Below, piece after piece: positions 35,536 to 45,155 of a DNA stretch of 64,000 bases (position 1 is the first letter of the stretch; each line of letters starts with the position of its first letter). Under the pieces are notes generated by a model. The model made no database searches, was not told the DNA's origin, and worked only from the letters and a program-made list of their open reading frames with translations. The translations under genes and the position numbers were made by a program. This DNA is from Stenotrophomonas sp. (GTDB lineage: Bacteria; Pseudomonadota; Gammaproteobacteria; Xanthomonadales; Xanthomonadaceae). The stretch covers positions 1 to 64,000 of the forward strand of contig QFOV01000006.1 of NCBI GenBank assembly GCA_003248565.1, in the 5' to 3' direction.

Positions 35536-36852
35536 TCAGGCGCTGGTACGGCTCTGGCCACGGCCGCCACCGCCACGACGCTGACCACCACCCGGGTGCG
35601 CATCACGACGCTGCTGGCCATTGCCGGCATTGCGCTGGCCGCCCGGCTTCTGCGGCTGGCCGCCACGGCCGCCGCGCGGTGCATCGCCGGTCGGGCGACG
35701 AATCGGGGTGTGCGGCTCAAAGCCCGGCACATCACGGATGTCCATGTCGCGGTCGAGCAGACGCACGATCTGGCGCAGCAGCTTGGCTTCGTCCTGGGCA
35801 ACCAGCGAGACCGCCTCACCGGTCGAACCGTTACGGCCAGTACGGCCGATACGGTGCACGTAGTCTTCCGGAACCATCGGCAGGTCGTAGTTGATGACCT
35901 TCGGCAGCTCGTTGATGTCGATGCCGCGGGCAGCGATATCGGTAGCCACCAGCACGGTCACGCGGCCGGCCTTGAAGTCAGCCAGTGCGCGCAGGCGCTG
36001 GCCCTGGCTCTTGTTGCCGTGGATTGCCGCGGTCTTGATGCCGGACTTCTCGAGGAAGTCGGCCAGCTTGTCGCAGCCATGCTTGGTGCGGCCAAACACC
36101 AGCGTCTGCACGCGGGAGTCCTTGGCCAGCAGGTGCAACAGCAGCTCGCGCTTGCGCGCGCCGTCTACCGGGTGCACGCGGTGGGTGATGGTCTCGGCAA
36201 CGGTGTTCTTCGGCGTGACCTGGATCTGCTCCGGGTTATGCATGAACTCCAGCGCCAGCTGCTTGATGCTGTCTTCGAAGGTGGCCGAGAACAGCAGGGT
36301 CTGGCGGTTCTGGCGCGGCAGCTTGGCGAGGATGCGCTTGATCGAGGGCAGGAAGCCCATGTCGAGCATGCGGTCGGCTTCGTCCAGCACCAGGATCTCG
36401 ACGCCGGACAGGTCGACGCTGCGACGCTCCAGGTGGTCGATCAGGCGGCCCGGGCAGGCGACCAGCAGGTCGACGCCACGGCGCAGCATGTCCAGCTGGT
36501 TCCCCATGCCGACGCCGCCGTAGATGCAGGCGCTGGGGATGCGCAGGTACTTGCTGTAGCCACGCAGGCTGTCATGCACCTGGGTTGCCAGTTCGCGGGT
36601 CGGTGCCAGCACCAGGGCGCGCGGGCGACGCGGGCCATTGCCCACGCTCTGCGGCGAGGTGGCCAGATGCTGCAGCAGCGGCAGGCCGAACGCGGCGGTC
36701 TTGCCGGTACCGGTCTGGGCGCCGGCCAGCAGGTCGCGGCCGTCCAGCGCAAGCGGAATGGCCTGCTCCTGGATCGGGGTCGGGTTTTCGTAGCCCTGCT
36801 CGGCGAGCGCGCGCAGCAGGAAGGGCGCAAGGCCCAGGTTTTCAAACGACAT
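35536..36852 (-). CDS. rhlE: DEAD-box ATP-dependent RNA helicase
   Basis: This 438-residue RhlE-type helicase has the full motif set: Q-motif [11 protein letters not shown], motif [28 protein letters not shown] in [12 protein letters not shown] in LFSATF, and [11 protein letters not shown] with HRIGRTGR. After about residue 370 there is a basic Gly/Arg-rich tail ([26 protein letters not shown]) that binds RNA non-specifically. RhlE helps ribosome assembly and RNA turnover. Upstream lies a gene-free stretch that may be a long leader, as often found for autoregulated helicases. Confidence 0.96.
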   Translation of the reverse strand: MSFENLGLAPFLLRALAEQGYENPTPIQEQAIPLALDGRDLLAGAQTGTGKTAAFGLPLLQHLATSPQSVGNGPRRPRALVLAPTRELATQVHDSLRGYSKYLRIPSACIYGGVGMGNQLDMLRRGVDLLVACPGRLIDHLERRSVDLSGVEILVLDEADRMLDMGFLPSIKRILAKLPRQNRQTLLFSATFEDSIKQLALEFMHNPEQIQVTPKNTVAETITHRVHPVDGARKRELLLHLLAKDSRVQTLVFGRTKHGCDKLADFLEKSGIKTAAIHGNKSQGQRLRALADFKAGRVTVLVATDIAARGIDINELPKVINYDLPMVPEDYVHRIGRTGRNGSTGEAVSLVAQDEAKLLRQIVRLLDRDMDIRDVPGFEPHTPIRRPTGDAPRGGRGGQPQKPGGQRNAGNGQQRRDAHPGGGQRRGGGGRGQSRTSA

Positions 36853-37225
36853 GGAGTACTCCGAAACATGAAGAACGCGCGCCCGCAGGGGCTTGCGTTG
36901 CTGATCATTGAAGACCAGCTGATCTCGGAGCGTTCCCGTAAACCGCGCTGCAAGATCTGGGATGCAACCAACGCGGTGCGCTGGCTGGAATGCGTGACGA
37001 TAGGCGTCGGAGTGGGGGCGGGCGGGCGGATGGGCCAGATGGCCGCTGATCCTGCACCGCCGGCGATCCCTGAGGGAAACGGACGGCCGCTGGCAGACCG
37101 CGCTAGTCTAAGGGATTGTTTCGGCTGGCACAAAAACGCCCGTTCAGCATTCGACTTGTGAGGCTGGTGGTAGCTGGCTTATTCATTACAATTGAAACTT
37201 ATTTCTCCGCAGACTGGACACTCCC
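36853..37225. other. Gene-free divergent region between rhlE and the FAH gene
   Basis: These 373 bases contain no convincing gene. Near the plus-strand gene an AT-rich patch carries TACAAT at 37187-37192, a possible -10 element. The rhlE-proximal 250 bases are GC-rich and may be a long 5' leader. Confidence 0.5.
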
Positions 37226-38215
37226 ATGAAGCTTGGTTCCCTGAAGGAAGGCGGCCGCGACGGCACCCTGATCGTGGTTTCGCGCGACCTGACCCGTGCG
37301 GTGCGGGCCGCTGGCATTGCCGCCACCCTGCAGCAGGCGCTGGAAGACTGGTCGAATCTGGCGCCGCGCCTGAACGCGCTGTCCGAGCAGCTCAATGCCG
37401 GCGCCGTGGAAGGCGAGTTTGCCGTGGACATGCAGGCGCTGGCCGCGCCGCTGCCGCGTGCCTATGAATTCGTCGATGGCAGCGCCTACCTGCCGCACGT
37501 GGCGCGGGTGCGCAAGGCGCGCGGTGCCGAAGTGCCGGAAAGCTTCTATACCGATCCGCTGATGTACCAGGCCACCAGCGCCGGCTTCTACGGCCCGCGC
37601 GATGCAGTGAAGGTGATCAGCGAGGACTACGGCATCGATCTGGAAGCCGAGATCGTGGTCATCACCGACGACGTGCCGATGGCGGTGACGCCGGAGCAGG
37701 CGGCTGGCCACATCCAGCTGGTTGGCCTGGTCAATGACGTCAGCCTGCGCAACCTGATCCCGGGCGAACTGGCCAAGGGCTTTGGCTTCCTGCAGTCCAA
37801 GCCGCGCTCGGCGCTGAGCCCGGTGTTCGTGACCCCGGACGAACTGGGCGCTGCCTGGCAGGACAGCAAGCTGCACCTGCCGCTGGTCACCCATATCAAT
37901 GGCAAGTGGTTCGGCGCGCCGGAAGCCGGCGTGGACATGCAGTTCAACTTCGCCCAGCTGGTAGCGCACGCGGCCAAGACCCGTCCGCTGACTGCAGGTG
38001 CCGTCGTCGGCTCGGGCACCATCGCCAATGAAGACACCGCACTGGGCGCGTCCTGCTTCGCCGAACAGCGCACGGTCGAAACCCTGCGTGACGGCAAGCC
38101 GTCGACACCGTTCATGAGTTTTGGTGATGTGGTGCACATTGAGATGCTGGACCGTGACGGTGCCAGCATTTTTGGTGCGATTGAACAGCGCGTCGAACAG
38201 GCTTCGCGTCCCTGA
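37226..38215 (+). CDS. Fumarylacetoacetate hydrolase family protein
   Basis: This 329-residue enzyme has the FAH-family metal-binding region: EDYGIDLEAEIVVITDDVP supplies the acidic ligands. An N-terminal domain of about 80 residues precedes it (DGSAYLPHVARVRKARGAEVPE). Its partner downstream is maiA, so the likely reaction is fumarylacetoacetate to fumarate and acetoacetate, the last step of tyrosine breakdown. It is shorter than eukaryotic FAH (about 420 residues) and resembles the bacterial two-domain form. Other FAH-family activities cannot be excluded from sequence alone. Confidence 0.85.
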   Translation: MKLGSLKEGGRDGTLIVVSRDLTRAVRAAGIAATLQQALEDWSNLAPRLNALSEQLNAGAVEGEFAVDMQALAAPLPRAYEFVDGSAYLPHVARVRKARGAEVPESFYTDPLMYQATSAGFYGPRDAVKVISEDYGIDLEAEIVVITDDVPMAVTPEQAAGHIQLVGLVNDVSLRNLIPGELAKGFGFLQSKPRSALSPVFVTPDELGAAWQDSKLHLPLVTHINGKWFGAPEAGVDMQFNFAQLVAHAAKTRPLTAGAVVGSGTIANEDTALGASCFAEQRTVETLRDGKPSTPFMSFGDVVHIEMLDRDGASIFGAIEQRVEQASRP

Positions 38216-38303
38216 AAGACAGTTGGCGCGTTGGCCGTGCTGGTGGTGAAGGAATCCTCACCGCCAGCCGTTATTGTGGTGGCAGGTGATGGGGGAATCT
38301 GAC

Positions 38304-38960
38304 ATGGAAGCAGGGCTGACGCTCTACAGTTATTGGCGCTCGAGTGCCGCTTATCGCGTGCGTATCGGCTTGAACCTGAAAGGCCTGGAGTACGCACTCG
38401 CACCGGTACATCTGGTGCGTGATGGCGGCCAGCAGCATGCGCCGGATTACGCCGCATTGAACCCGCAGGAGTTGGTGCCGACGCTGCGTCATGGCGAGCG
38501 CGTACTGACCCAGTCGCTGGCGATTCTTGAGTACCTGGACGAGGTCTTCCCCGAGCCGGCCCTGTTGCCGGCCGATGCCGGTGGCCGTGCACGCGTGCGT
38601 GCATTGGCGCAGCAGGTCGCCTGCGACATCCACCCCTTGAACAACCTGCGGGTGATGCAGTTCTTCGACCGCGAATGGAACGTACCGCAGCCCGAGCGTG
38701 ATGAGTGGACGCTGCACTGGATGCGCGTTGGCTTTGCCTCGCTGGAAGCGATGCTGGCGGGTTCGTTCGACACCGGTCGCTATTGCCACGGTGCCGAGCC
38801 GGGATTGGCGGACTGCTGTCTGGTGCCGCAGCTGTACAACGCGCGTCGTTTCCACCTCGACCTGACGCCGTATCCGACCTTGCGCCGGATCGAGGAAGCC
38901 TGCCTGGCCCTGCCTGCATTCGATGCGGCCCGGCCGGAAAACCAGATCGACGCGGTCTGA
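38304..38960 (+). CDS. maiA: Maleylacetoacetate isomerase
   Basis: This 218-residue zeta-class glutathione transferase begins with LYSYWRSSAAYRVRIGLN, where the SSxxxRVR segment binds glutathione. HLVRDGGQQ, NPQELVPTL and QSLAILEYLDE follow, typical of MaiA. It isomerises maleylacetoacetate to fumarylacetoacetate, feeding the enzyme encoded just upstream. The ATG at 38304 has GGGGGAA 7 bases before it; the longer frame is unsupported. The two genes are 88 bases apart and probably form a tyrosine-catabolism unit. Confidence 0.93.
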   Translation: MEAGLTLYSYWRSSAAYRVRIGLNLKGLEYALAPVHLVRDGGQQHAPDYAALNPQELVPTLRHGERVLTQSLAILEYLDEVFPEPALLPADAGGRARVRALAQQVACDIHPLNNLRVMQFFDREWNVPQPERDEWTLHWMRVGFASLEAMLAGSFDTGRYCHGAEPGLADCCLVPQLYNARRFHLDLTPYPTLRRIEEACLALPAFDAARPENQIDAV

Positions 38961-38975
38961 GCAGGCCCGGTGGTT

Positions 38976-39094
38976 TGTAGGAGCGGCGTAAGCCGCGAAG
39001 CCGGCATTGCATCCGGAGCAGTAGATCACCCGGTGCCAAACGAAGCTGCAGCCCGACCACCATCAATGGCTTCGCGGCTTACGCCGCTCCTACA
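38976..39094. repeat. REP pair (GTAGGAGCGG variant)
   Basis: The arms start TGTAGGAGCGGCGTAAGCCG and are inverted at the right end, differing from the other REPs by GTAGGAG in place of GTGGGAG. It lies between the convergent maiA and pilU genes. Confidence 0.85.
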
Positions 39095-39167
39095 AGAGCT
39101 TGGGTTCACTCGACTCTGAAACAGAAAGCCCCGCGATGCGGCGCTTTTTGTCATCGATATCACCAGC

Positions 39168-40298
39168 TCAGAAGCCGTGCGTGATCGCCGCCGGCGCTGA
39201 TACCGCGAAATCCGCATACGGATCATGCTCGCCGGTGCCGCCTTCGGACAGGCGGAACTTCAAGGCCAGGCCGTCGCGCGAGTCGGCCGCGCGCAGCGCT
39301 TCCTCCTGCTCGATGATGCCGTCCTTGGCCATCCGGAACAGGCACTGGTCGAAGCTCTGCATGCCTTCTTCCAGCGACTCTTCCATCGCCTGCTTGATCG
39401 CGTGCACTTCACCGCGGCGCAGCAGGTCGCGGATCATTGGCGTGTTGAGCAGCACTTCGGTTGCCGGGCGGCGACGGCCGTCCTTGCCCTTGACCAGGCG
39501 CTGCGACACCACCGCGCGCAGGTTCAGCGACAAGTTCATCAAGACGTTCTTGTGCGCGCTTTCCGGGAAGAAGTTGAGGATGCGCTCGATGGTCTGGTCA
39601 GCGTTGTTGGAGTGCAGCGTGGCCAGGCACAGGTGCCCGGTCTCGGCGAAGGCGATGGCTGCCTCCATGGTCTCGGCGTCCAGGATTTCGCCGATCAGGA
39701 TCACGTCTGGTGCTTCACGCATCGCGTTCTTCAGCGCATTGTGGAAGGCGTGGGTATCCAGGCCGACTTCGCGCTGGTTGACGATGGACTGCTTGTGCTT
39801 GTGCAGGAATTCGATCGGGTCCTCGATGGTGAGGATGTGCCCGGTCGAGGTGCTGTTGCGGTGGTCGATCATCGAGGCCAGCGAAGTCGACTTGCCCGAG
39901 CCGGTCGAACCGACCACCAGCACCAGCCCGCGCGGGGTCATGATCACGTCCTTCAGCACCTGCGGGAGATTGAGCTCCTCGATGCTGGGGATGCGGCTCT
40001 TGATCGCACGGATGACCATGCCGACTTCACCGCGCTGCTTGAACACGTTGACGCGGAAGCGCCCGGCGTCGGCCAGGGCGATGGCCATGTTCAGTTCCAG
40101 GTCGCGCTCGAACTGCGGCACCTGGCCTTCGTCCATCAGCGAGTAGGCGATTTTCTTGACCATCCCCGGCGGCAGGCCGGTATTGCCCAGCGGGTACAAC
40201 TTGCCTTCAATCTTGATGTAAACCGGCGCTCCGGTGGTCAAAAACATGTCCGAAGCGTTTTTTTCGGTCATCAGCTTCAAGAAATAGCCGATATCCAT
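39168..40298 (-). CDS. pilU: Type IV pilus retraction ATPase PilU
   Basis: This 376-residue PilT/PilU-family hexameric ATPase powers pilus retraction and twitching motility. It has Walker A GSTGSGKST at 130-138, the Asp box and Walker B (LTIEDPIEFLH, PDVILIGEILD), and the His box LCLATLHSNNADQTIERI. The N-terminus MDIGYFLKLMTEKNASDMF and the longer C-terminal tail match PilU better than PilT. In many gammaproteobacteria pilT lies just upstream of pilU; here the upstream neighbour is a divergent DUF4398 gene, so pilT is elsewhere. Confidence 0.93.
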   Translation of the reverse strand: MDIGYFLKLMTEKNASDMFLTTGAPVYIKIEGKLYPLGNTGLPPGMVKKIAYSLMDEGQVPQFERDLELNMAIALADAGRFRVNVFKQRGEVGMVIRAIKSRIPSIEELNLPQVLKDVIMTPRGLVLVVGSTGSGKSTSLASMIDHRNSTSTGHILTIEDPIEFLHKHKQSIVNQREVGLDTHAFHNALKNAMREAPDVILIGEILDAETMEAAIAFAETGHLCLATLHSNNADQTIERILNFFPESAHKNVLMNLSLNLRAVVSQRLVKGKDGRRRPATEVLLNTPMIRDLLRRGEVHAIKQAMEESLEEGMQSFDQCLFRMAKDGIIEQEEALRAADSRDGLALKFRLSEGGTGEHDPYADFAVSAPAAITHGF

Positions 40299-40395
40299 GC
40301 GAAATTTTCCCCAACAAACGGCGGCGTGCCGTTGCAAGCACGCCTCAGGCTTGACCACAATGGCCGTGCTCAGTCACCCAAGCAACGGCTCCCCA

Positions 40396-40782
40396 ATGAA
40401 ATCTAGCTTCGCACAATTAAGAGGATTCCTGTGTGCTACCGCCTGCACATTAGTGCTATGCGGCAGTGCTTTGGCGCAGGATCCGGGCGCAATGGAATTG
40501 CTTGCCGCACAACAGGCCGTCGAGAAGGCCGACCGTGCCGACGCCGATCAGTACGCGCCGGACACGATGGCGATGGCGCGCCAGCAGCTGGGCCAGGCCC
40601 AGCAGGCAGCAGGCGACCGACGACAGCGCAAGCAGGCGCCGATCCTGGCGCTGCGCGCTGCGGCCGACGCCGATCTGGCACGTGCGCAGAGCGAGGAAGC
40701 GGTTGCACAGGCCCAGCTGGCCCAGCGCAAGGCCGAGGTTGCACAGCTGCAACGCCAGTTGGCGACAGGGGAGGGGCGTTGA
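40396..40782 (+). CDS. DUF4398 exported protein
   Basis: This 128-residue protein has an N-terminal signal sequence (LCATACTLVLCGSALAQ) and a helical DUF4398 domain rich in Ala, Gln and Arg (ELLAAQQAVEKADRADADQYAPD). The function is unknown; the family is usually periplasmic or envelope-attached and encoded beside OmpA-like proteins, as here. Its TGA overlaps the ATG of the next gene. The start at 40396 removes a 33-residue upstream extension without a site for ribosome binding. Confidence 0.8.
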   Translation: MKSSFAQLRGFLCATACTLVLCGSALAQDPGAMELLAAQQAVEKADRADADQYAPDTMAMARQQLGQAQQAAGDRRQRKQAPILALRAAADADLARAQSEEAVAQAQLAQRKAEVAQLQRQLATGEGR

Positions 40783-41663
40783 TGCGGATCCGGAATCTGG
40801 TGGTTGTCGGCCTGTTGGCCATGCCCTTGCTGGCGCTGGCGGCGGAAGACCCGGCGGTGGCGTCCTTGAACCAGCGTCTGCTGGTGCTGCAGTCCGACAT
40901 GGCCACGGCCGACGTGGCCTCGTTCGAGAAGCTGCAGGCACAGCAAGCCATCGCGGCGCTGGCCAAGGCCAAGCGCAAGGAGCTGGATGACGCCCGTTAC
41001 CTGGCCGAGCGTCGTGTCGCGATTGCCGAGGCAGCCAGCCGCGCGGCGTTGGCGCGCCGTGAGGCCGACGAACTGGAGCGCACCCGCAGCGAGTTGCTGA
41101 TCGAGGCCAGTCGCCGCGATGCTGCCCGTGCCCGTCAGGAAGCCGAACAGCTGCGGGTACAGACCCAGATCCAGGCCGAGGAGGCCGAGCGCCTGCGCCT
41201 GGCAGCCGAAGCCGAGACCTTGGCCCGGCAGGACGCGGAGACTGCGTTGACCAGCGTCGCCGGTCGCCAGCAGGCGCGTTTGAGCACGGCCCAGCAGAAC
41301 GCGGCCAAGCTGGCCCGCGAAGAAGCGGAGCTGGTGTCCGGGCAGAAGCTGCCGGCCTCCAAGTTCGACGGCCGTGGCGAGATCTACACCTTCAGCGGCG
41401 ATGCGTTCGCGGCTGGCCAGGCGGCGCTGTCCGCCGCTGCCGGCAACCAGGCCAAGGCGCTGGCCGAGTACCTGAACATCGGCAAGAAGGGCCGGGTCAT
41501 CATCGAAGCCTATGACAGCGCCAATGGCGTTGGTCAGCGGCGTGCGCAGGCGCTCAAGGATGCGCTGGTGGCAGGCGGCGTGGCGGCCAACCGCATCCAG
41601 GTGACAGGCAAGAAAGCAGCCTCTACCCGGGCCCGTTCAGCGGAAGTCATTATCGCGCCGTGA
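40782..41663 (+). CDS. OmpA-like protein with N-terminal coiled coil (DUF4398-related)
   Basis: This 293-residue exported protein has a signal peptide (GLLAMPLLALAA), then a long, charged, helical region (about 30-185, LERTRSELLIEASRRDAARARQEAEQ). It ends in an OmpA-like peptidoglycan-binding domain (about 195-293: FSGDAFAAGQAAL, GRVIIEAYDS, RRAQALKDALVAGGVAANRI). The helical part could span the periplasm between the envelope and cell wall. It is translationally coupled to the upstream DUF4398 gene (shared A of TGATG) and followed by an intrinsic terminator. Confidence 0.85.
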   Translation: MRIRNLVVVGLLAMPLLALAAEDPAVASLNQRLLVLQSDMATADVASFEKLQAQQAIAALAKAKRKELDDARYLAERRVAIAEAASRAALARREADELERTRSELLIEASRRDAARARQEAEQLRVQTQIQAEEAERLRLAAEAETLARQDAETALTSVAGRQQARLSTAQQNAAKLAREEAELVSGQKLPASKFDGRGEIYTFSGDAFAAGQAALSAAAGNQAKALAEYLNIGKKGRVIIEAYDSANGVGQRRAQALKDALVAGGVAANRIQVTGKKAASTRARSAEVIIAP

Positions 41664-41698
41664 CAAACCTAAATGGCTGAACTTGTTAGGTTTTTGTC
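41662..41698 (+). terminator. Intrinsic terminator of the DUF4398/OmpA operon
   Basis: The stem AACCTAA/TTAGGTT overlaps the stop codon region and is followed by TTTTGTC, with complementary GACAAA/TTTGTC flanks extending it. Confidence 0.8.
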
Positions 41699-41699
41699 A

Positions 41700-41972
41700 T
41701 TCACGTGAGACTGAATGCGGATCGGTTTGAATATTCAGTAAACGTTTCCGCATAGCCCTTGCCGGAACCTTTTTGCAGGCGTAGGGTCAATTGTCCGGGC
41801 GGCACTTTCGTCGTCCGGACAACGGAGGGCCGAGCCGGTGCAAGCGTGGCGCGAACCAGTAACCGATAGCTCCTGGCAGGTTGGCCGGAGGACGGTTGGT
41901 GGTGCCACGGTGAGCGGCTTGGCTTTCCAATCCAGCAACGCCCCGTGCCGCCAGGCCGGGGCGTTCTTGTTT
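41700..41972 (+). ncRNA. Candidate small RNA or attenuated leader upstream of ydcH
   Basis: No gene was found in this stretch, yet it has RNA-like structure. ACTGAAT/ATTCAGT is inverted at 41710-41739. The perfect 8-bp stem TTGTCCGG/CCGGACAA lies at 41791-41822. An intrinsic terminator lies at 41937-41972. The end is only 19 bases before the ydcH start. It could be an independent sRNA or a leader that terminates before ydcH. No known RNA family (6S, tmRNA, SRP, RNase P) was recognised. Confidence 0.4.
41937..41972 (+). terminator. Intrinsic terminator just upstream of ydcH
   Basis: The perfect 8-bp stem AACGCCCC/GGGGCGTT is followed by CTTGTTTCTG. It ends the candidate RNA, or attenuates transcription into ydcH. 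Confidence 0.75.
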
Positions 41973-41991
41973 CTGCATGAAGGAGGTAGTC

Positions 41992-42210
41992 ATGTTCGAA
42001 GGGCAGCCGCAGAGTGAAATCGACGCATTGGCCAAGGCCAACCCGGAGTTCAAGCAGCTCTACCAACAGCACAAGAAGCTGAACAAGAAATGCATGGACG
42101 CGGAGCTGGGTGTGCTCCCGATTGATGGGGCAACCCTGGGACAGATGAAACGGGAAAAACTGCTGGCCAAGCAGAAGCTCCTGCGGATTTACGAAAACAG
42201 CATCAACTGA
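41992..42210 (+). CDS. YdcH family protein (DUF465)
   Basis: This 72-residue, highly charged helical protein matches DUF465/YdcH (KANPEFKQLYQQHKKLNKKC, QMKREKLLAKQKLLRIYE), predicted to form a coiled-coil hairpin of unknown function. AAGGAGGT, a near-perfect ribosome-binding site, lies 6 bases before the ATG at 41992. A terminator hairpin immediately upstream suggests control at the level of transcript leader, or its own promoter close to the start. Confidence 0.88.
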   Translation: MFEGQPQSEIDALAKANPEFKQLYQQHKKLNKKCMDAELGVLPIDGATLGQMKREKLLAKQKLLRIYENSIN

Positions 42211-42320
42211 ACCTTCCCCACGCTGGACCGTTTATGTCGCGGACCGTGGCGGCCTCCTCGTCGGCCGTCATTGTCCGCGTCACTTGGCAGTGTGGTTCCG
42301 CTGCCTGAAGGGTCGGTTAC

Positions 42321-42349
42321 CTGACTTTCGTGCACAACCATCGGATAAT
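42321..42349 (+). promoter_or_regulatory. Probable sigma-70 promoter of cbs
   Basis: CTGACT (-35, 4 of 6) and GATAAT (-10, 5 of 6) are spaced exactly 17 bases apart, with the -10 box 41 bases before the cbs start codon. Confidence 0.5.
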
Positions 42350-42390
42350 CATCGGTCCGGCCGCTGCGCGGCGCGATCTGAATCAAACCG

Positions 42391-43761
<1,371 letters not shown>

Positions 43762-43771
43762 GCCCTGAGCG

Positions 43772-43791
43772 GCCCCCTCGCAAGAGGGGGC
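43772..43791. other. Hairpin between cbs and the cystathionine lyase gene
   Basis: The stem GCCCCCTC/GAGGGGGC has a GCAA tetraloop and no T-run. It may stabilise the cbs message end or cause partial termination. Confidence 0.55.
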
Positions 43792-43846
43792 AACGGTAGA
43801 TTCAGACAGCACTGATAGAATTTCGCCCCTTTAGCTGGAAGCCATC

Positions 43847-45031
43847 ATGACGGATCAGCATTCACGCAGCCAGGACGGCGAGCGCGCCTTGTCGCTTGCC
43901 ACCTTGGCCATCCACGGCGGGCAGTCGCCTGACCCCAGCACCGGCGCAGTAATGCCGCCGATCTACGCGACCTCGACCTATGCCCAGTCCAGCCCGGGCG
44001 AGCATCAGGGTTTTGAATACTCGCGCACCCACAACCCGACCCGCTTCGCCTACGAGCGCTGCGTGGCCTCGCTGGAAGGCGGTACCCGTGGCTTCGCCTT
44101 CGCCTCGGGCATGGCAGCCAGCTCCACCGTGATCGAGCTGCTGGATGCCGGCAGCCACGTGGTGGCGATGGACGACATCTACGGCGGCAGCTTCCGCCTG
44201 TTCGAGCGTGTGCGTCGCCGCACCGCCGCACTGGACTTCAGCTTTGTCGACCTGACAGACCCGGCCGCGTTCGAAGCCGCAATCACGCCCAAGACCAAGA
44301 TGGTGTGGATCGAAACCCCGACCAACCCGATGTTGAAGATCGTCGACATCGCCGCGGTAGCTGCCATCGCCAAGCGACACGGCCTGATCGTGGTGGTGGA
44401 CAACACCTTCGCCTCGCCGATGCTGCAGCGCCCGCTGGAGCTGGGAGCGGACCTGGTGTTGCATTCGGCCACCAAGTACCTCAATGGTCACTCCGACATG
44501 GTTGGCGGCATGGTGGTGGTCGGCGACAACGCCGAGCTCGCCGAGCAGATGGCCTTCCTGCAGAACTCCATCGGTGGCGTACAGGGCCCGTTTGACAGCT
44601 TCCTCGCACTGCGCGGCCTGAAGACCTTGCCGCTGCGCATGAAAGCGCATTGCGCCAATGCGATGGAACTGGCCAAGTGGCTGGAAACCCACCCGGCAGT
44701 GGAAAAGGTGATCTACCCGGGCCTGGCCTCGCACCCCCAGCACGAACTGGCAGGCAAGCAGATGGCCGGTTACGGCGGCATCGTCTCGATCGTGCTCAAG
44801 GGCGGCTTCGAGGCGGCCAAGCGTTTCTGCGAACGCACCGAGCTGTTCACCCTGGCCGAGTCGCTTGGCGGCGTGGAGAGCCTGGTCAACCACCCTGCTG
44901 TGATGACCCACGCCTCGATTCCGCTGGCTCGCCGCGAACAGCTGGGTATCAGCGATGCGCTGGTGCGGCTGAGTGTGGGCGTTGAGGATGTCAGAGACTT
45001 GCTGGCTGATGTTGATCTTGCGCTGCGATGA
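43847..45031 (+). CDS. Cystathionine gamma-lyase/gamma-synthase (metB-like)
   Basis: This 394-residue PLP enzyme of the Cys/Met metabolism family has its Schiff-base Lys210 in LHSATKYLNGHSD, with TSTYAQ, YSRTHNPTR, SGMAAS and VVDNTFASP. Lyases and synthases of this family cannot be told apart reliably by eye. Pairing with cbs favours gamma-lyase (cystathionine to cysteine), while the Xanthomonas literature labels this locus marker metB. It is the left conserved flank of the LPS locus. Confidence 0.88.
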   Translation: MTDQHSRSQDGERALSLATLAIHGGQSPDPSTGAVMPPIYATSTYAQSSPGEHQGFEYSRTHNPTRFAYERCVASLEGGTRGFAFASGMAASSTVIELLDAGSHVVAMDDIYGGSFRLFERVRRRTAALDFSFVDLTDPAAFEAAITPKTKMVWIETPTNPMLKIVDIAAVAAIAKRHGLIVVVDNTFASPMLQRPLELGADLVLHSATKYLNGHSDMVGGMVVVGDNAELAEQMAFLQNSIGGVQGPFDSFLALRGLKTLPLRMKAHCANAMELAKWLETHPAVEKVIYPGLASHPQHELAGKQMAGYGGIVSIVLKGGFEAAKRFCERTELFTLAESLGGVESLVNHPAVMTHASIPLARREQLGISDALVRLSVGVEDVRDLLADVDLALR

Positions 45032-45103
45032 ACCACTTGGTGTTCGCAGAATTAAGCTAGGTTGATGGCTGCATCAAAATTGCGAAGCAAACGAGCGGTA
45101 GGG

Positions 45104-45115
45104 GGCGGTTGCTAG
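45104..45115 (+). promoter_or_regulatory. ops-like element upstream of wzm
   Basis: GGCGGTTGCTAG matches the ops element GGCGGTAGCGTG at 9 of 12 positions and lies about 40 bases before the first O-antigen gene. Ops sites recruit RfaH to suppress early termination in long LPS operons. The match is partial and could be chance. Confidence 0.3.
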
Positions 45116-45155
45116 GTAAGCGTAAGTTGAATTGAAGTATCAGGAAGATGGATTC

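Noticed and set aside
35392..37161. 589-codon plus-strand frame antisense to rhlE
   Set aside because: Compositional artefact; rhlE motifs are complete on the minus strand.
36853..37161. Possible gene upstream of rhlE
   Set aside because: Only antisense-extended or unsupported frames; better explained as promoter and leader.
42211..42390. Possible small gene or RNA between ydcH and cbs
   Set aside because: Short inverted segments only, and no terminator. A promoter for cbs explains the AT-richer end.
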